The notes beneath the pieces were generated by a model. It searched no databases, was not told the DNA's origin, and saw only the letters and a program-made list of their open reading frames with translations. Positions 22,739 through 34,253 of a stretch of DNA of 64,000 nucleotides are shown piece after piece (positions within the stretch are counted from its first letter, which is position 1; every line of letters starts with the position of its first letter). Position numbers and translations under genes: made by a program. This DNA comes from Isoetes taiwanensis. Taxonomy: Eukaryota; Streptophyta; Lycopodiopsida; Isoetales; Isoetaceae. Where the stretch lies: assembly GCA_021234155.1 (NCBI GenBank), contig JAJEKV010000071.1:6384236-6448235 (forward strand), in the 5' to 3' direction.

Positions 22739-23790
22739 GGAAAGTTATGGTGCTGCAGGAGCATATGGAGGGATAATGGATGTGATACCAGCAGCTATAG
22801 TGCCTGCAAAACCAACCAAGACAAAACATTCAATTAATTGTCCTAAAAGTTCAAAAGACAAAGACCAAGTGATTCCAATAAGGCAACATAATGCATCCAT
22901 AAAATCTTTAAATCCATTCAAGAAAATGACAACAGAACAGACCAGATAGAATACATATGAACTTGAAAGAAAAAAAAAGAGTGAATTAAAAAGCAAAAAT
23001 GTTCCTGCTCCAGCTTTTCTGAAATATGGCATTCAACTTGTAAAGCAATGGCTTCAAGCAAAGATATAGGTATCACTCCATCCATAATATCAAACCTAAT
23101 CCGAAGACTCAAGCCATCTGCAAACATCACATTGTTGCAAAACAGCTCAAAACCGAGTCACCACCAGCCTGATATCCCAGTGTTATTCAGCTTCAGAAAG
23201 CACAATCTAGATATATAGAGTACAAGCATTACCTACAAGAACATGAGTTGCTCATCTCCTCCTTTTAGAACTTGGAATTTTCTCAAGAAAGATCTGCCTC
23301 CTCAAACCCGCAAAGAAACAATTTTACAATATAAAATGTAGCAGTAATCGAAAGCATATAAATCGGGCTAACCTTTGCGAGCACATTTTGAAAGCAAGAA
23401 GGGCAAAGGATGCACCACATTGCATCCACATTCCGCCTTCTTGTTGGTCATAGAAAGGAAATATGAAATGAGAGACATACAATCGATTGTTTATTTGCTA
23501 AAATGCATCACATCATCATTTAGAAAGAGCAAAGATCAACCACCAAGATATAAAACTTGTGCTAGATGATGCTGGCATGCTGGTTCCACTAAATGATAGA
23601 GTGGCACCGCTTAGACAAGGCATTTACGCGATATCCTTCAACAATCGTTCCTTCCTCTTCTTTGCCAGACCGAAACATAGAGGCAAGCACAAGCAAAATA
23701 GAGGCAAGCACAAGCAAAGAAGCAAAAGCAAATCTAAAATCTTGATGGAGGAACAGAGCGGCTGCCCCTGTTGAGCCATCCCTCAAGATA
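22739..23790 (-). CDS. Possible spliced gene, unrecognised, hydrophobic
   Basis: Three minus-strand blocks look coding. The first, at 23786-23589, contains two repeats of a hydrophobic LLVLAS unit. The second, at about 23130-23000 after a TTGCAG acceptor, reads ADGLSLRIRFDIMDGVIPIS, then LLEAIALQVECHISEKLEQ. The third, from about 22805 after a TTTTGCAG acceptor, reads GTIAAGITSIIPPYAPAAP then stop. I do not recognise the product, and the exon joining is guesswork. The hydrophobic stretch could be a membrane segment. Low confidence. Confidence 0.25.
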
Positions 23791-24237
23791 AAGAGAATCG
23801 AAAGTAAGTTAGCCCTAAAAAAAACCTAAAAAAGGAGACAAAATTGGGTCTCGTGGGAATTCCGGGAAAAAAAATTTATTATTGCTAAATTTCCGCCTCT
23901 TAAAATTAGACACGTATGTTTTCCTATAAAGTGCTATTTTTGATCGGGAGCAGATCCGGTTAAGTTTTTGTTAACAAGAGTTTTTTCAATTTTGCACGGT
24001 GGTTTGCTATTGTTCCGGGGAATTACCCGAACCAAGGTCTAGATCCCTCCAAAACAATCGAAGCCTCCAGAACTCTAATTGGCGCCTCTAGAAGAAGAGG
24101 CTGGATGTTCTAGAATCTCCTCAACAGCTTCCAGAAAGACCTGTATTCGTCCAAAATTTTCTGGTGCTTACACGTCACTAATCCTAACCACAGAAGATAT
24201 TTCTTAAAATAAGCTAAATTTAAGCTGCCCTCTTATC

Positions 24238-24353
24238 TACCTTATTACAATTATATATTACAAGAAATTTATCGCGGAGCTGCCCTCTTATCTACCTTAT
24301 TACAATTATATATTACAAGAAATTTATCGCGGCGGCCAAGGCCGCCGCGAACA
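24238..24353. repeat. 52 bp direct duplication ending in the GC palindrome (site 3)
   Basis: GCTGCCCTCTTATCTACCTT through AAGAAATTTATCGCGG is repeated twice in tandem. The second copy runs into the palindrome CGCGGCGGCCAAGGCCGCCG, which pairs with itself, then AACATTTCT. This is the third occurrence of the TACAAGAAAT/GC-hairpin element of 11094 and 19794, now in unrelated surroundings, so it is a dispersed repeat. Confidence 0.7.
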
Positions 24354-24359
24354 TTTCTC

Positions 24360-27300
24360 TTCACCAACTTCGTTATACACCCTGATTTTATAGACCGTTT
24401 TGTGATCAATGCATTGCCACCCATACATAGCCATCATTACAGCATCCATGGCCATTATGGCCACCTCATGGGGAGCAATTATGACCAATGGCATCTAATG
24501 TGCAACCTCACTGCTTGAAATACCAAGAGCCTAGATGCAATATTTCATATGCTTATGTAGCGAAGATTCTCGTAAATACCTTCACTCTAGGGGCTATGAC
24601 ACAACACTGCTGTAAAATTTCATTGTCCGAAAAATTAGGGACTTTTAGAAAAACTTTAATACGATGACATTTTTTAGATTTTCTCAAGATCAAAAGGGTT
24701 GCTGATGAAAAGGGCTTGCAATTAACATCATGATATTACCGTGGCCAATAAGCTAAATTCAATTTCTGAGCGTGCTCAATCAATGTGTAAGTAGTACAAA
24801 CGCAATTAACTTTTAAAGTAAAAAAAGTTGTCATTTAATCATTGTTTTCAACAAGCGGAGCAAATGCCTCAAAACATAATAAAGCTCAATAAGCCTAGGG
24901 AAGGCAAGATTAGTTATTTTTCAATGTAGAGCCAAAAGCACTTGTTAAACATAACTCTTATTTATTAATTATCTGGGAAGAAAAAAAGGTTTGTTGAAAG
25001 CAAAGCAAGATGACATGAAGTGAGCGAGATCACCATTCCCAAATCAAAGCCCAAATAAAATGCTGAAACACAATGATGAAAAAATTAGATTTTTTTTTTT
25101 TTTTTTTTTTTTTGAAGGAAAGAAGATATTTTATTCATCAGATGGAAGTATTACAGCATATAGATCCCTCATGGATCAAATAGAAAATTAAGCTTATAAG
25201 ATCCCACACGGATCAAATATCCTATCCGAATCTTTGATACTCGTGAGGCCTCTCTCAACCTCTTCTTCTTCAAGTCTAACTAGTACCACAGTGGAAATCA
25301 CCATCTTCCCAAAGCTAGAAAGAGTACTAGAGGAGACAAGTACCAACTTTCCAAAATTCAAATAATCCCCTGAATGCATGATAGAAAAGCCTCCCCAAGA
25401 ATAGAGGTGAATAGAAAAAGAATGCAGTAAACATGAACATTACGCCACAATGTTCAAAAAGGAGCTACCGCTTCCAAAATCTAATCAAGAATACAAGATT
25501 AAACCGTGATTCCAAGCCAAAAGTGTGAGACCAAAAGGATGCCGCATTGCCTGGGGACCTCAGAAGTAATCAAACCGGATGCGTGACACAAAGCCCGGCC
25601 CAAACTTCTCCCAAAAGCCCTGGTTTAAGATGTAAAAGCCGTCTTCTTGCCCGGATAATCCCTAGCTTAAGAATCTAAATCAGCCCCACATATTGCTGCC
25701 ATGTTCAGAAAATGAAAAGATTTCCGCTGTTTTTCCAAGAATCAATCTCTATACCCTTCTCGCTAGCAAGAAAGAGCAGAGAAAAGGGAAAATCCATCCA
25801 CCGGAAAGATCCGAGAATTTAAGATTGTGATGCTAAATTCAAGAACTGTTTTTTCCTACCAAGATTGCAAAGATTCTACTCCACCTTATAAGCCATTTGC
25901 CCTTTTGCGGTGTTTCTCGTGATAAAAGACTACGCTTCTAAGCAGAGAAAACGTAATGCTTCAAAAGAAGCATGGAGTTGAATGACCACGTTAGTGGCTT
26001 GGCAACAAACCGGAAGAACCGCCACAAAAGCTCCAAAATAGAACACCAAATGTAAGAAATCAAGAACTTATCGGCAAGAGGCAAAACCCTTGCTAGCCCC
26101 AACACGAATTGATAGATCTGATTTGCGTAAGTGCGGTGCGGATTGAGAAAGAGGGCGGTCCCCTCTCACGGCCGCCCTAAGCCGACAGAGGCGCCAAGAA
26201 ACCACCGACATTTTTAAAAAAAAATTTTTACAGCTTTGATGATTACATTCAATGAGTTTGGACCATTATGCTATTACGGAGCATGGGCACATTCCATTTC
26301 TTATTAGCCCCTTATGTGCCTGAAAGTGGTCAGTTCACACATACAATATCCCCTTTGTGCCAAATGAGCACGATCTTTGTACATGCCATACCCGCATCCG
26401 ATGGCCCAATATGAGGAAAAAATGTGTCCTCAATACAATATTTATTGCAGAGAAGCAAAATGATTTGCCAAATTAAGTAGTAAATGCAACATGATAGGCT
26501 TCAAAACATAGTTAACTAGGCATATTTACCTCGCGGCTCGATTTTTTTCAAAGGTTTGCATTCACTGGCTATAGTTGCAAATGCACAACATTGAAGCGCC
26601 AATGACAACGCGAGCATTTTCAAAGAAAATGGATCCCCAAATAAATGTGCAAAGCTATGGTAAAAGTGCAACCAGCAGGGATTTGAAAAGATCGCCCAAT
26701 GCCCCGCACATGTCTATCTACACAAAATTTCTACATTAGTATAACATATCGTAAACAAGTAAAAGGGTAGATAGAAATTTGGGTTGATTTTGTACCGCTA
26801 CTCATGCATCAATTTTTCTCAAGTATGGATAAAACTTAAATAGATGTCTTTTAAAGATCTTAATGTCCATTGCATTTAGAACCTGAAGCATAACATCCAC
26901 CATTTCAAAGCAAAAAAAATGAGAACACTAGAATAATCAAAGAGAACGGATTTGTGGCATATCAAACTTCATACTTACCATTTGAAAAGGAACGCCATGA
27001 AGAGTTTGAACATGCCTTGCATTTGGAAATAGGAAACAACCAAGGAATATAAGCCTTCTAGCATCAGATAGATCGCATTCCATAATCCTCACATTGGAAC
27101 CGCAAGACCTGCAACATAATCAAATTTAGTGTCCAACATTTAAACAAATTTCAAACATCAAGATAATCTAGTAGCCCACATCAAAAAATCAGAACCTCAA
27201 GATCAAGGCAAGTTTCGTATGCTCATTTGCCTCAGATTTAAACTGTAAAACATACTTAGCAACTTAGCATATTTATTTGTTGTACAACACACCTTGCATA

Positions 27301-28000
27301 AAAGCTAGTGCAATCCGCCCCGGCCAAAATTTTGCCACCTAGTGCAAAAATTCGGAGATACATATGCATCAAAGATGTTTATGACAGAAACAAAACAAAG
27401 GAAATAACAAGGGTAAGGACATTTATGACACAAATAAAACAAAAGGAATATACCTTTCTGTAAAGAAGGTCCTTTGGCATAAAGTTGCAAATGTCACCTT
27501 ATGCAGCTCCTCAAATCTTTCCAAGTAGACGTAAACAATGGCAAACAGAATTAGAACATGTATGTTTGTAAAAAATGCATGCAAATGCCTACACAATTTT
27601 TTGGCAAGTGCCTTTAGACAGTCTCTAGAAAATGTACTTTTCATCACAAAGTTGACCAAATGTATTGCAAGACCTGGTTTTAGAATTTGGTAAACTTGAA
27701 GCAAGAAGAATCTAGCACGTTGGAACATATTTTACGTAAAATGATGCATGGCAAAGAAAGAGGGAATGATTGATAAATACAAAGAAAAAGATTATATGAT
27801 TACCGGCCCGAAGCTCCCAATACAAACATACTAATTGAACATTAATTATTACAGAACAAACCTCGAATGCCACGTTCGAACAAGCATTTCTCACTTGAAC
27901 TCCGGCCGGGAAATATGGGATCAAAATGCACTCTCGATTTTCCGAGCGACAACAGAGCCTAGAACACAAATACATGTGTTATGAGTGAAGGAGAGATCTC
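24360..28000 (-). CDS. Multi-exon gene of unknown function
   Basis: Minus-strand exons with GT..AG borders can be read. 27958-27862 gives ALLSLGKSRVHFDPIFPGRS followed by SSEKCLFERGIR. About 27725-27450 contains SRDCLKALAKKLCRHLHAF and RFEELHKVTFATLCQRTFFT. 27346-27301 gives GKILAGADCTSFYA. 27108-26979 gives SCGSNVRIMECDLSDARRLI, then FLGCFLFPNARHVQTLHGVP, ending at a GTAAGT donor. 26882-26802 gives VLNAMDIKIFKRHLFKFYPY and LRKIDA. A further block at about 24480-24365 (PHEVAIMAMDAVMMAMYGWQ) may be a later exon. The phases of the 27346-27301, 27108-26979 and 26882-26802 exons agree with each other. I do not recognise the family. A retroposed sequence sits between the last two blocks. Confidence 0.5.
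25090..26215 (-). mobile_element. Poly(A)-tailed retroposed sequence (LINE 3' end or processed transcript)
   Basis: On the minus strand the segment ends in 24 consecutive A (T run 25090-25113). It is preceded by an AATAAA signal (reverse complement at 25130-25135), the arrangement of a retroposed transcript. The body contains one 61-codon frame at 25379-25194 (MHSGDYLNFGKLVLVSSSTL...) of unknown type and no reverse transcriptase motif. The 5' limit is set only by a change of texture near 26215; no target duplication was found. Confidence 0.5.
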
Positions 28001-29660
28001 CAATGTTAATCTATGTGCATGAGTCAAACATGAACCGATTATCGAGAGTCTATCTATATTATAGCCAAGCAATCCCGAGATAAGACCCACAAAAACGAAG
28101 TGCTAACCCGAGATCCCAAAGCCCATCGATGCGGTGCTCGGCTAGTTAAGGTATCCGGAAAAAGATAACCAAGCAAAGTATCCGATTTCTACAGAGATGA
28201 GATGTTGTATAAGTTCTCACGACCAAACAAATAGGAATGGCAAATTTAAAAATAAAGGGATATATTTCATGTTCCACTCTCTCGTTCCGGATGCCTAGGC
28301 TCTCGCCATTGCCACAGATTCGGTCCGCAGAGGTCCATCACGGTATGTCGGGTCCCGGTCGCCGCCATCGCCCGTGGTTCGCTATGGCCTTCCCCGAAAT
28401 TTGGACGGCATGTGATTATTTTCAATTCAATGGACGGCGGGATGAGTGCCTCGATGACTAAGAATATACCAAAGAATCGCCCCTTTAATCTTTATATATG
28501 TTCGGATTAAGAAGGACAAGCGCGGCAAAGCCAAAGTAACATTTCTTGCCCAACTCAGCGCCAAAGTAGATTTTTGTATGAAGTCAAAAGGATCTCGTTA
28601 TGGGCTTGCAAAATTGAACATAATGTGTCTAAGTTGGACAACCAGAATCTCCAAATTATTTCCCAAAAAACTTAAAGCCACGCTTTTTGCCCATAACCAT
28701 TAGTTATATAGCACTAAAGACTCGCTTCTTCCTTCTGGGTTCTATAATTAAGTTGTTTCAGCTTTGGGTGGTTCAAGAAGGGGTGTCATCATCTTACATG
28801 ATCTAGATATGTAGTTTTATAGAATACATACACCTTATTAATCGGAATGTTAAGAACCAACCCGATTCTCTTTAGTTGGAATGATAGAATAGCAATTCAA
28901 ATGGTCCTAAAAAAAAAAAAAGGAAATGAATAAAGGGAATGGTGAGCACCCCTATTCCAGGGGGAGCCACCATGGTCCACTTGGCTAGACTCAATTTGAT
29001 GGGCCATCCAGGCATCGTGATACCCCTTCTTTTGCATCGCAAGAACACAATGATGGGAGCTTCATGCCGAGGGTGTTGGCAACATGGATCTAGGGTTTTG
29101 GCCAGGGGTTGGATAATTGGCTCGCATCCTAGGATATTAAAACCATATGTCGGCCTTTATGGACGTAAAGATACTCAAGAAGATGAGGCCGAGGCTAAGG
29201 CCGAGGGCGGAAAAAGAAATCCGTGAGAGCGTGAGGGCGGCTATGGCGGACCGCCCGGACCGGAAGATGCCCCTACTTAAAAGAAGACGGGCAAATTTTA
29301 GGCAAGGCAAGACACTACACAAGACGCCGCGAAATCGGCGGGCACGTAGGAGATGGCGATGGCGATGTTGTGGATCCTTTCCGCGGCCTAGATCTCACCC
29401 ATTAAAATGCTTCGTACAAAGCCCGATTGACTTTGCATGATCAAGAGTAGAAGAAATCTAATTTCTGTGTTTGTTTTTTCATGGCCTCGCCGATTGTGTG
29501 CTCACGTACATGCCTAAGTGTCCCCTTTGTTTCTTGGAACCAAACTGGTCGCCTAAAGCCCCGCTTTGAAAAAAAATACGGCCATCGTGGTTCGAGCATA
29601 AAGGCGCCCTTTGCCAATCCTTGTGGATTCTTTCCTCTCAAGGTATTTAATGGCCATACT
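28001..29660. other. Intergenic with GC-richer coding-like traces
   Basis: Short frames at 28237-28461 and 28939-29440 are GC-rich relative to the surroundings but carry stops in every frame and no recognised domain. They may be decayed gene fragments. The Copia element starts at 29661. Confidence 0.3.
29656..29660. repeat. Target-site duplication ATACT (left)
   Basis: ATACT directly precedes the left LTR and recurs directly after the right LTR at 34110-34114. This is the 5 bp duplication expected for LTR retrotransposon integration. Confidence 0.9.
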
Positions 29661-30217
29661 TGTTAGAAATTCAAGGCGCCAGTAAGATAAACTCAATCTA
29701 TTCTTGAACTTACGCAAAATTTCCTTCTTAGCAGCTTTTTCCTCCTCGATACAACCGTCATGCTGCATTCGGCAGCAGATCCAATCAACTTGGGATCCGA
29801 TAATCCCACAAACCAAAGACCCAACTGGTTTCACAAACTGGGTTTCCAATCCGTAGCTCGCAGCAATTCCGACCCAGTAGGAACTTCGACCGCAGCTAGA
29901 TAACTCCAAATCCGGCCGCAACACTCAGTCCGATTCCAAAATCTAGAACCTTGATCCAGTGTGAAGAAGTGTTCTCGCCCAAAACCGTCTGCAAAGAATC
30001 TCCACCGGAATATCAATTTCGGGCTTATTCAAGCTCCGGCTTCAACCTTCGATTCTTCAATCTGATGTTTCCACCAGATTCCACGGGCCCTTCCTTTCTC
30101 GCGTGTATTCTTCCCCGTTTCCTCATTTTTTTTATTCCAAAACCATCGACATTTTCAATGCCACGCCACCGTTAAATGTCGGATGTTAAATGCAGACCCA
30201 TGTTAACATTTTCAACA
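29661..30217 (-). repeat. Copia 3' LTR
   Basis: 557 bp, TG..CA bounded. It differs from the other LTR mainly at CAG/CTG words, for example TGATCCAGTGTGAAGAAG here against TGACAGCAGGTGACAGCAAG there, and CTGCAAAGAAT against CTGCAGCAAT. Confidence 0.92.
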
Positions 30218-30227
30218 CCCCCTCACC
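30218..30227 (-). promoter_or_regulatory. Polypurine tract of the Copia element
   Basis: On the element strand GGTGAGGGGG directly abuts the 3' LTR, the position and composition of the plus-strand primer. Confidence 0.75.
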
Positions 30228-30351
30228 AAAGATTTATCGCTTTAATACCTATGGCATCTCGCCAAAAATATCCATGCTTACTTTCTACCAATGCTTTTGT
30301 TAATATGTTCCGCTTCTTGTTTAGCAAAGAGGAATATATTGCAAATCAACT

Positions 30352-30585
30352 TCACTCGCTACTACTTTCTCTCTTATAAAATGATAATGCATCAATATGC
30401 TTTGTTCTTGAGTGCAACACTGGATTTTTAGCAATTGCTATGCAACTTTTATTGTCACAATACAACTTTGTTGGGCAGTTCGTTTTCTCCAATTCCCGCA
30501 ATAATCGCCTCAACCAAATTATTTCTCCGCTTTGCCAAGGAGGCGGACATCGCATCCGACTCAAAGACTTGACATAGCCACACAA
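30352..30585 (-). pseudogene. Copia RNase H domain
   Basis: The frame reads IIWLRRLLRELEKTNCPTKL followed by YCDNKSCIAIAKNPVLHSRT and KHID. This is the conserved end of the Copia RNase H domain, with the CDN catalytic aspartate. It is disconnected from the reverse transcriptase by stops and frameshifts (30600-31380). Confidence 0.85.
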
Positions 30586-31220
30586 TTTTGCTTTTTGCTA
30601 CACCAAGAAATCACTGCACCATTAAGTTTACACAAGTATCCTGTTGTGGACTTTCGCTCATCAAGGTCTCTGCCCACCTAACTGCATCTCAGATAACCAT
30701 CAATTCCGTGATAGCCAACTACTTTAGGATTATCACAAAGCTTTTAGCGAAAGCAAATACCATGGTGCATTGTACCTTTCAAGTACCTAAGAATACGCTT
30801 TTAGCAGCGAACTCCAATGTTCCCATCCCGGTTATTCAAATATCTACTCAACAAATTTACACCAAACGCGAATATCCGGTCTCGTGGCATTTGCCACGAA
30901 AAGCAAACTTCCTATAAGTTCCCTATATGGTATTCCTTGCATTTTTTTTCCTCCCCTACCATCGGGGACAAATCTCCAGAAATTCTCTTACCAACCACAA
31001 GAGGAGCTCGGCGACGGGTTTACATTCACCCATAGAAAAAGTATCCAACATCTTCTTAATATATGACTTGTGTTAAAGCCAATTCTCCGCTTTGTCTATC
31101 TCTATAAACCTCCATGCCCAAAAGTTTTTTTAAGTTTACCAAGATCACTCATCCAAATCTAGCTCTCAACACATTTTTGCATTCATCCATAAACTTTTCA
31201 TCACTAGCACTCATAACACA

Positions 31221-31885
31221 ATCATCTACATACAATGCTATGATGCAAAATTTATCATCTACCCTTTTAATGTAGAGATTACCTTCACTTTGCAACTTTC
31301 CAAACCCCCTGCGAGCAATGTAAAGCTATTCATGCATACGCATTCACGCTTCTAGTCGCTTGCCTAAGCCCATACATCGCCTTTTCAATTTGCGTGCATC
31401 TTATTTCCTTGTACCTCAAATCCGACTGGTTGTTCCATATAAATCTCCTCTTCTAAATCCCCATTGAGGAAAGCCGTTTTTACATCCATATGGTCGAGCT
31501 CTAAATCATGCTCAACTGCTATAGCAATCAAAGCCCGCAAACTTGTTAGTTTAACAATAGGGGAAAATGTGTCATGATAATCTTTACCAGCTTCTTGAGT
31601 AAATCCTCGAGCCACCAATCTAGCTTTATATCTTTCAATGTTTCCATCAGCTCCCTTTTTTATTTTAAAGATCCACTTACATCCTACCACATTTTTACCT
31701 TTTGGCCTAGGTGTGAGATCATAGGTACCTGTCTGCTTGAATGACTCGAGTTCTTCTTGCATGGCTTTCCTCCACTTGTCTGCATTAGGAGAATTGACAG
31801 CTTCATCATAAGTTTCAGGTTCTTTAACACACAAAGATTGTCGCCGCTGTTCTCTCAGTGCTTCTTCCAAGTTCATAGGCTTCAA
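31221..31885 (-). pseudogene. Copia reverse transcriptase (RVT_2) fragment
   Basis: The frame at 31885-31385 contains the RVT_2 start: NADKWRKAMQEELESFKQTG, then VGCKWIFKIKKGADGNIERY, KARLVARGFTQ and LDHMDVKTAFLNGDLEEEIY. The catalytic YVDD follows at 31232-31221 in another frame (ALYVDDCVMSAS). The two parts are separated by lesions near 31380-31300, so the enzyme is broken here. Confidence 0.9.
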
Positions 31886-32515
31886 ATTTCTTTTGAAGTC
31901 TCATACCATTTCCAGTGCTCCTCCCATGCTCATCTCTTCCATACTTCGGATACATCAATGGGAGCTTGTTTCAACCTTTCTCGTGATCGGGGTTTTATGG
32001 CGCCATGAACTTGAATTTCTTTCTATCGGGTTGTTGTTCTTCCACCGTAACATCTTCCGTACACCATTCTCTCCCTCTTCTACTACATGTTCTTCATTGT
32101 CACTACTTCCTATTTCTATAGGGCTTTCCATGCCTCCATCCCTGCATTTGAATTCTCGTTTCATTTTCATCATCATCTTCATCGCCAAACCATCCTCGGT
32201 GCCTGTGGCTGTGACTTCTTTTTTTCCGACACATCACTTTTAATTGCCCTATCTTTATAAAATTTAGTTTCACAAATACCACATCCCGACTTATATAAAT
32301 TTTTCCCGGTTTTAGGATCATATAGTCTGCACCCTTGCTCCTCATACCCAACCAAATATGTTTCTATGCTACTTATCATCTAGTTTGGACCGCAACTCTT
32401 CCTCGCACATGCATATACCCTAAACAACCATATGCACGCTAGCCTCTTTTACTGCATTGTTTTTACCGGACCATACCTCTTCGTGAATTCTTCCTTGATA
32501 CCAAGTAGACGCAAT

Positions 32516-33518
32516 TTATTTTGAATGTAACATGCAGCCGAACCGCTTTCCTGAGGAGATAGTTAGGGCAACCCCGCATGTTTTAACATAGATCTTACCG
32601 CGCTCATAAGGGTCCTGCTTTTTTCTCCGCATGATGCCATTCTCACTGGGATATATCGCACGCAAATTGACGCCTAATCCCTTTCTCACGACAAACTGCA
32701 TGAATGGCCCGCATAAATATTCTCCCCCGAACTGAGCGCAAGCGTTCAACTTCCTAGACGTTTTCTCGCTCAAACCGCTAGATACAATTGGAATGCCCGA
32801 ATGCTTGATCCTTCGATTTCAAAAAATAACATTTTGTTCTCCGGGAAAAATCATCAATAAATGTGATGAAATATGTCTTGCCACTCATACTCTGAACACG
32901 CATCGGTCCGCACAAATCTGTATATACCAAATTCAAGAGTCCCAAAGTTTTGGCAAACCTGGGCTTAAAATTCTGTCTAGTTTGCTTCCCAAGCATACAA
33001 CCACGACAAATTTTGTGCTCTTCTGCAGTTATGCTGTTAGGCAAATCTTCTACCAAATTATGTTTGCTCATGATTTTTATGGTTGCATCATTTACATGGC
33101 CAAGTCTGAGATGCCACAAATCTAATAAATTAACACTTCCAACACAAGGCACAGCATCCAAGCAATACAATTTCCCTTTTCTTCTTGCATATATCCTTCT
33201 ACCATTACCCACCATTTCACAACGATAAGAATCAAAATTTACTTTATATCCCGAGTCTACTAAGTCTGCAACTGAAATCAAGTTAAATAACATACCAGGA
33301 GTATATAAAGCATTCTCCAAACATATTTTATCTTCACCTTCATGATAAAACTCCAACTTTCCACATCCTTTTACTTCATGCAAATGCCCATTTCCCATCT
33401 GTACACATGGTGTGTGAGACTCTCTTATAGTTTTCATCAATTTCTCCGAAGCAATCACTGTTCTCTCAGCTCCTGAGTCAATGGTCAGTGGAACTGTTGC
33501 AGCAGAATTTGTGTCCAT
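32516..33518 (-). pseudogene. Copia protease, GAG-pre-integrase and integrase
   Basis: From ATG 33518 the frame reads an aspartic protease active site (TIDSGAERTVIA), a zinc-binding integrase leader (LWHLRLGHVN...CRGCMLGK) and the start of the integrase core (LVYTDLCGPM...FIDDFSRR). It breaks at 32778. The continuation at 32773-32516 keeps FGGEY...NGIMRRKKQDP, where the usual SDNGGEY has lost its catalytic aspartate. It starts 14 nt from the primer-binding site with no gag. Confidence 0.88.
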
Positions 33519-33531
33519 AATTATGACCCTT

Positions 33532-33543
33532 GCTCTGATACCA
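33532..33543 (-). promoter_or_regulatory. Primer-binding site for initiator tRNA-Met
   Basis: On the element strand TGGTATCAGAGC lies one base inside the 5' LTR. This is complementary to the 3' end of plant initiator tRNA-Met, as in most plant Copia elements. Confidence 0.92.
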
Positions 33544-33544
33544 C

Positions 33545-34109
33545 TGTTAGAAATTCAAGGCAGCAGAAGATAAACTCAATCTATTCTTGAACTTACCGGG
33601 CAAAATTTCCTTCTTAGCAGAGCTTCTTTTTCTCTGATACAAACTGGCTGCGGTACCTGCAGCAGGATCCAATCAACTTGGGATCTGACAATCCCACAAA
33701 CCAGCACCCAATCTGGGTTTCACAATCTGGCTTTCCAATCCAGAGCTCTGGCAGCAATTCCGACTGCAGGAACTTCGACTGCAGCAGACAACTCCAAATC
33801 CGGCTGCAACACTCAGTCCGGATTCCAAAATCTAGAACCTTGACAGCAGGTGACAGCAAGTGTTCTGCCCAAACCGTCTGCAGCAATCTCCACCTGGAAT
33901 ATCAATTTCGGCTATTCAAGCTCCGGCTTCAACCTTCGATTCTTCAATCTGATGTTTCCACCTGCATTCCACCGGGCGCCTCTCCTTTCCGCCTGTGTAT
34001 TCTTCCCTGTTTCCTCATTTTTTTTATTCCAAAACCACCGACATTTTCAATGCCACGTCACCGTTAAATGCTGGATGTTAAATGCAGACCCATGTTAACA
34101 TTTTCAACA
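33545..34109 (-). repeat. Copia 5' LTR
   Basis: 565 bp, bounded by TGTTAG and CAACA, adjacent to the primer-binding site on its inner side. Its outer edge is 145 bp upstream of the ATG at 34254. Confidence 0.92.
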
Positions 34110-34114
34110 ATACT
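34110..34114. repeat. Target-site duplication ATACT (right)
   Basis: Matches 29656-29660. Confidence 0.9.
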
Positions 34115-34253
34115 AGCATCCTTTGTTTTGCACCCTTTGTTTTGCTCATACTAGCATCTCTGTCTCCGGCGTCCAAGCCTTGGCTATGGCGATTTAACTA
34201 TCCCCTTCTATTCACTATTTCATTTTCTTGATTTTCTTGATTTTCTTTTTTCC

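Larger units (their letters stand above)
29661..34109 (-). mobile_element. Full-length Copia LTR retrotransposon lacking gag
   Basis: Two LTRs (29661-30217 and 33545-34109) both begin TGTTAGAAATTC and end TTCAACA, flanked by ATACT duplications. The element reads right to left. Next to the right LTR lies the primer-binding site and next to the left LTR a polypurine tract. The order protease, integrase, reverse transcriptase, RNase H is that of Ty1/Copia. At 4449 bp it is shorter than typical elements because the first ATG (33518) begins almost at the protease, leaving no room for gag or a zinc knuckle. Frames are broken in several places, so it cannot move by itself. Confidence 0.95.

Noticed and set aside
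28939..29440. GC-rich frames as a host gene
   Set aside because: Stops interrupt every frame, no splice sites join the pieces, and no motif is recognisable.
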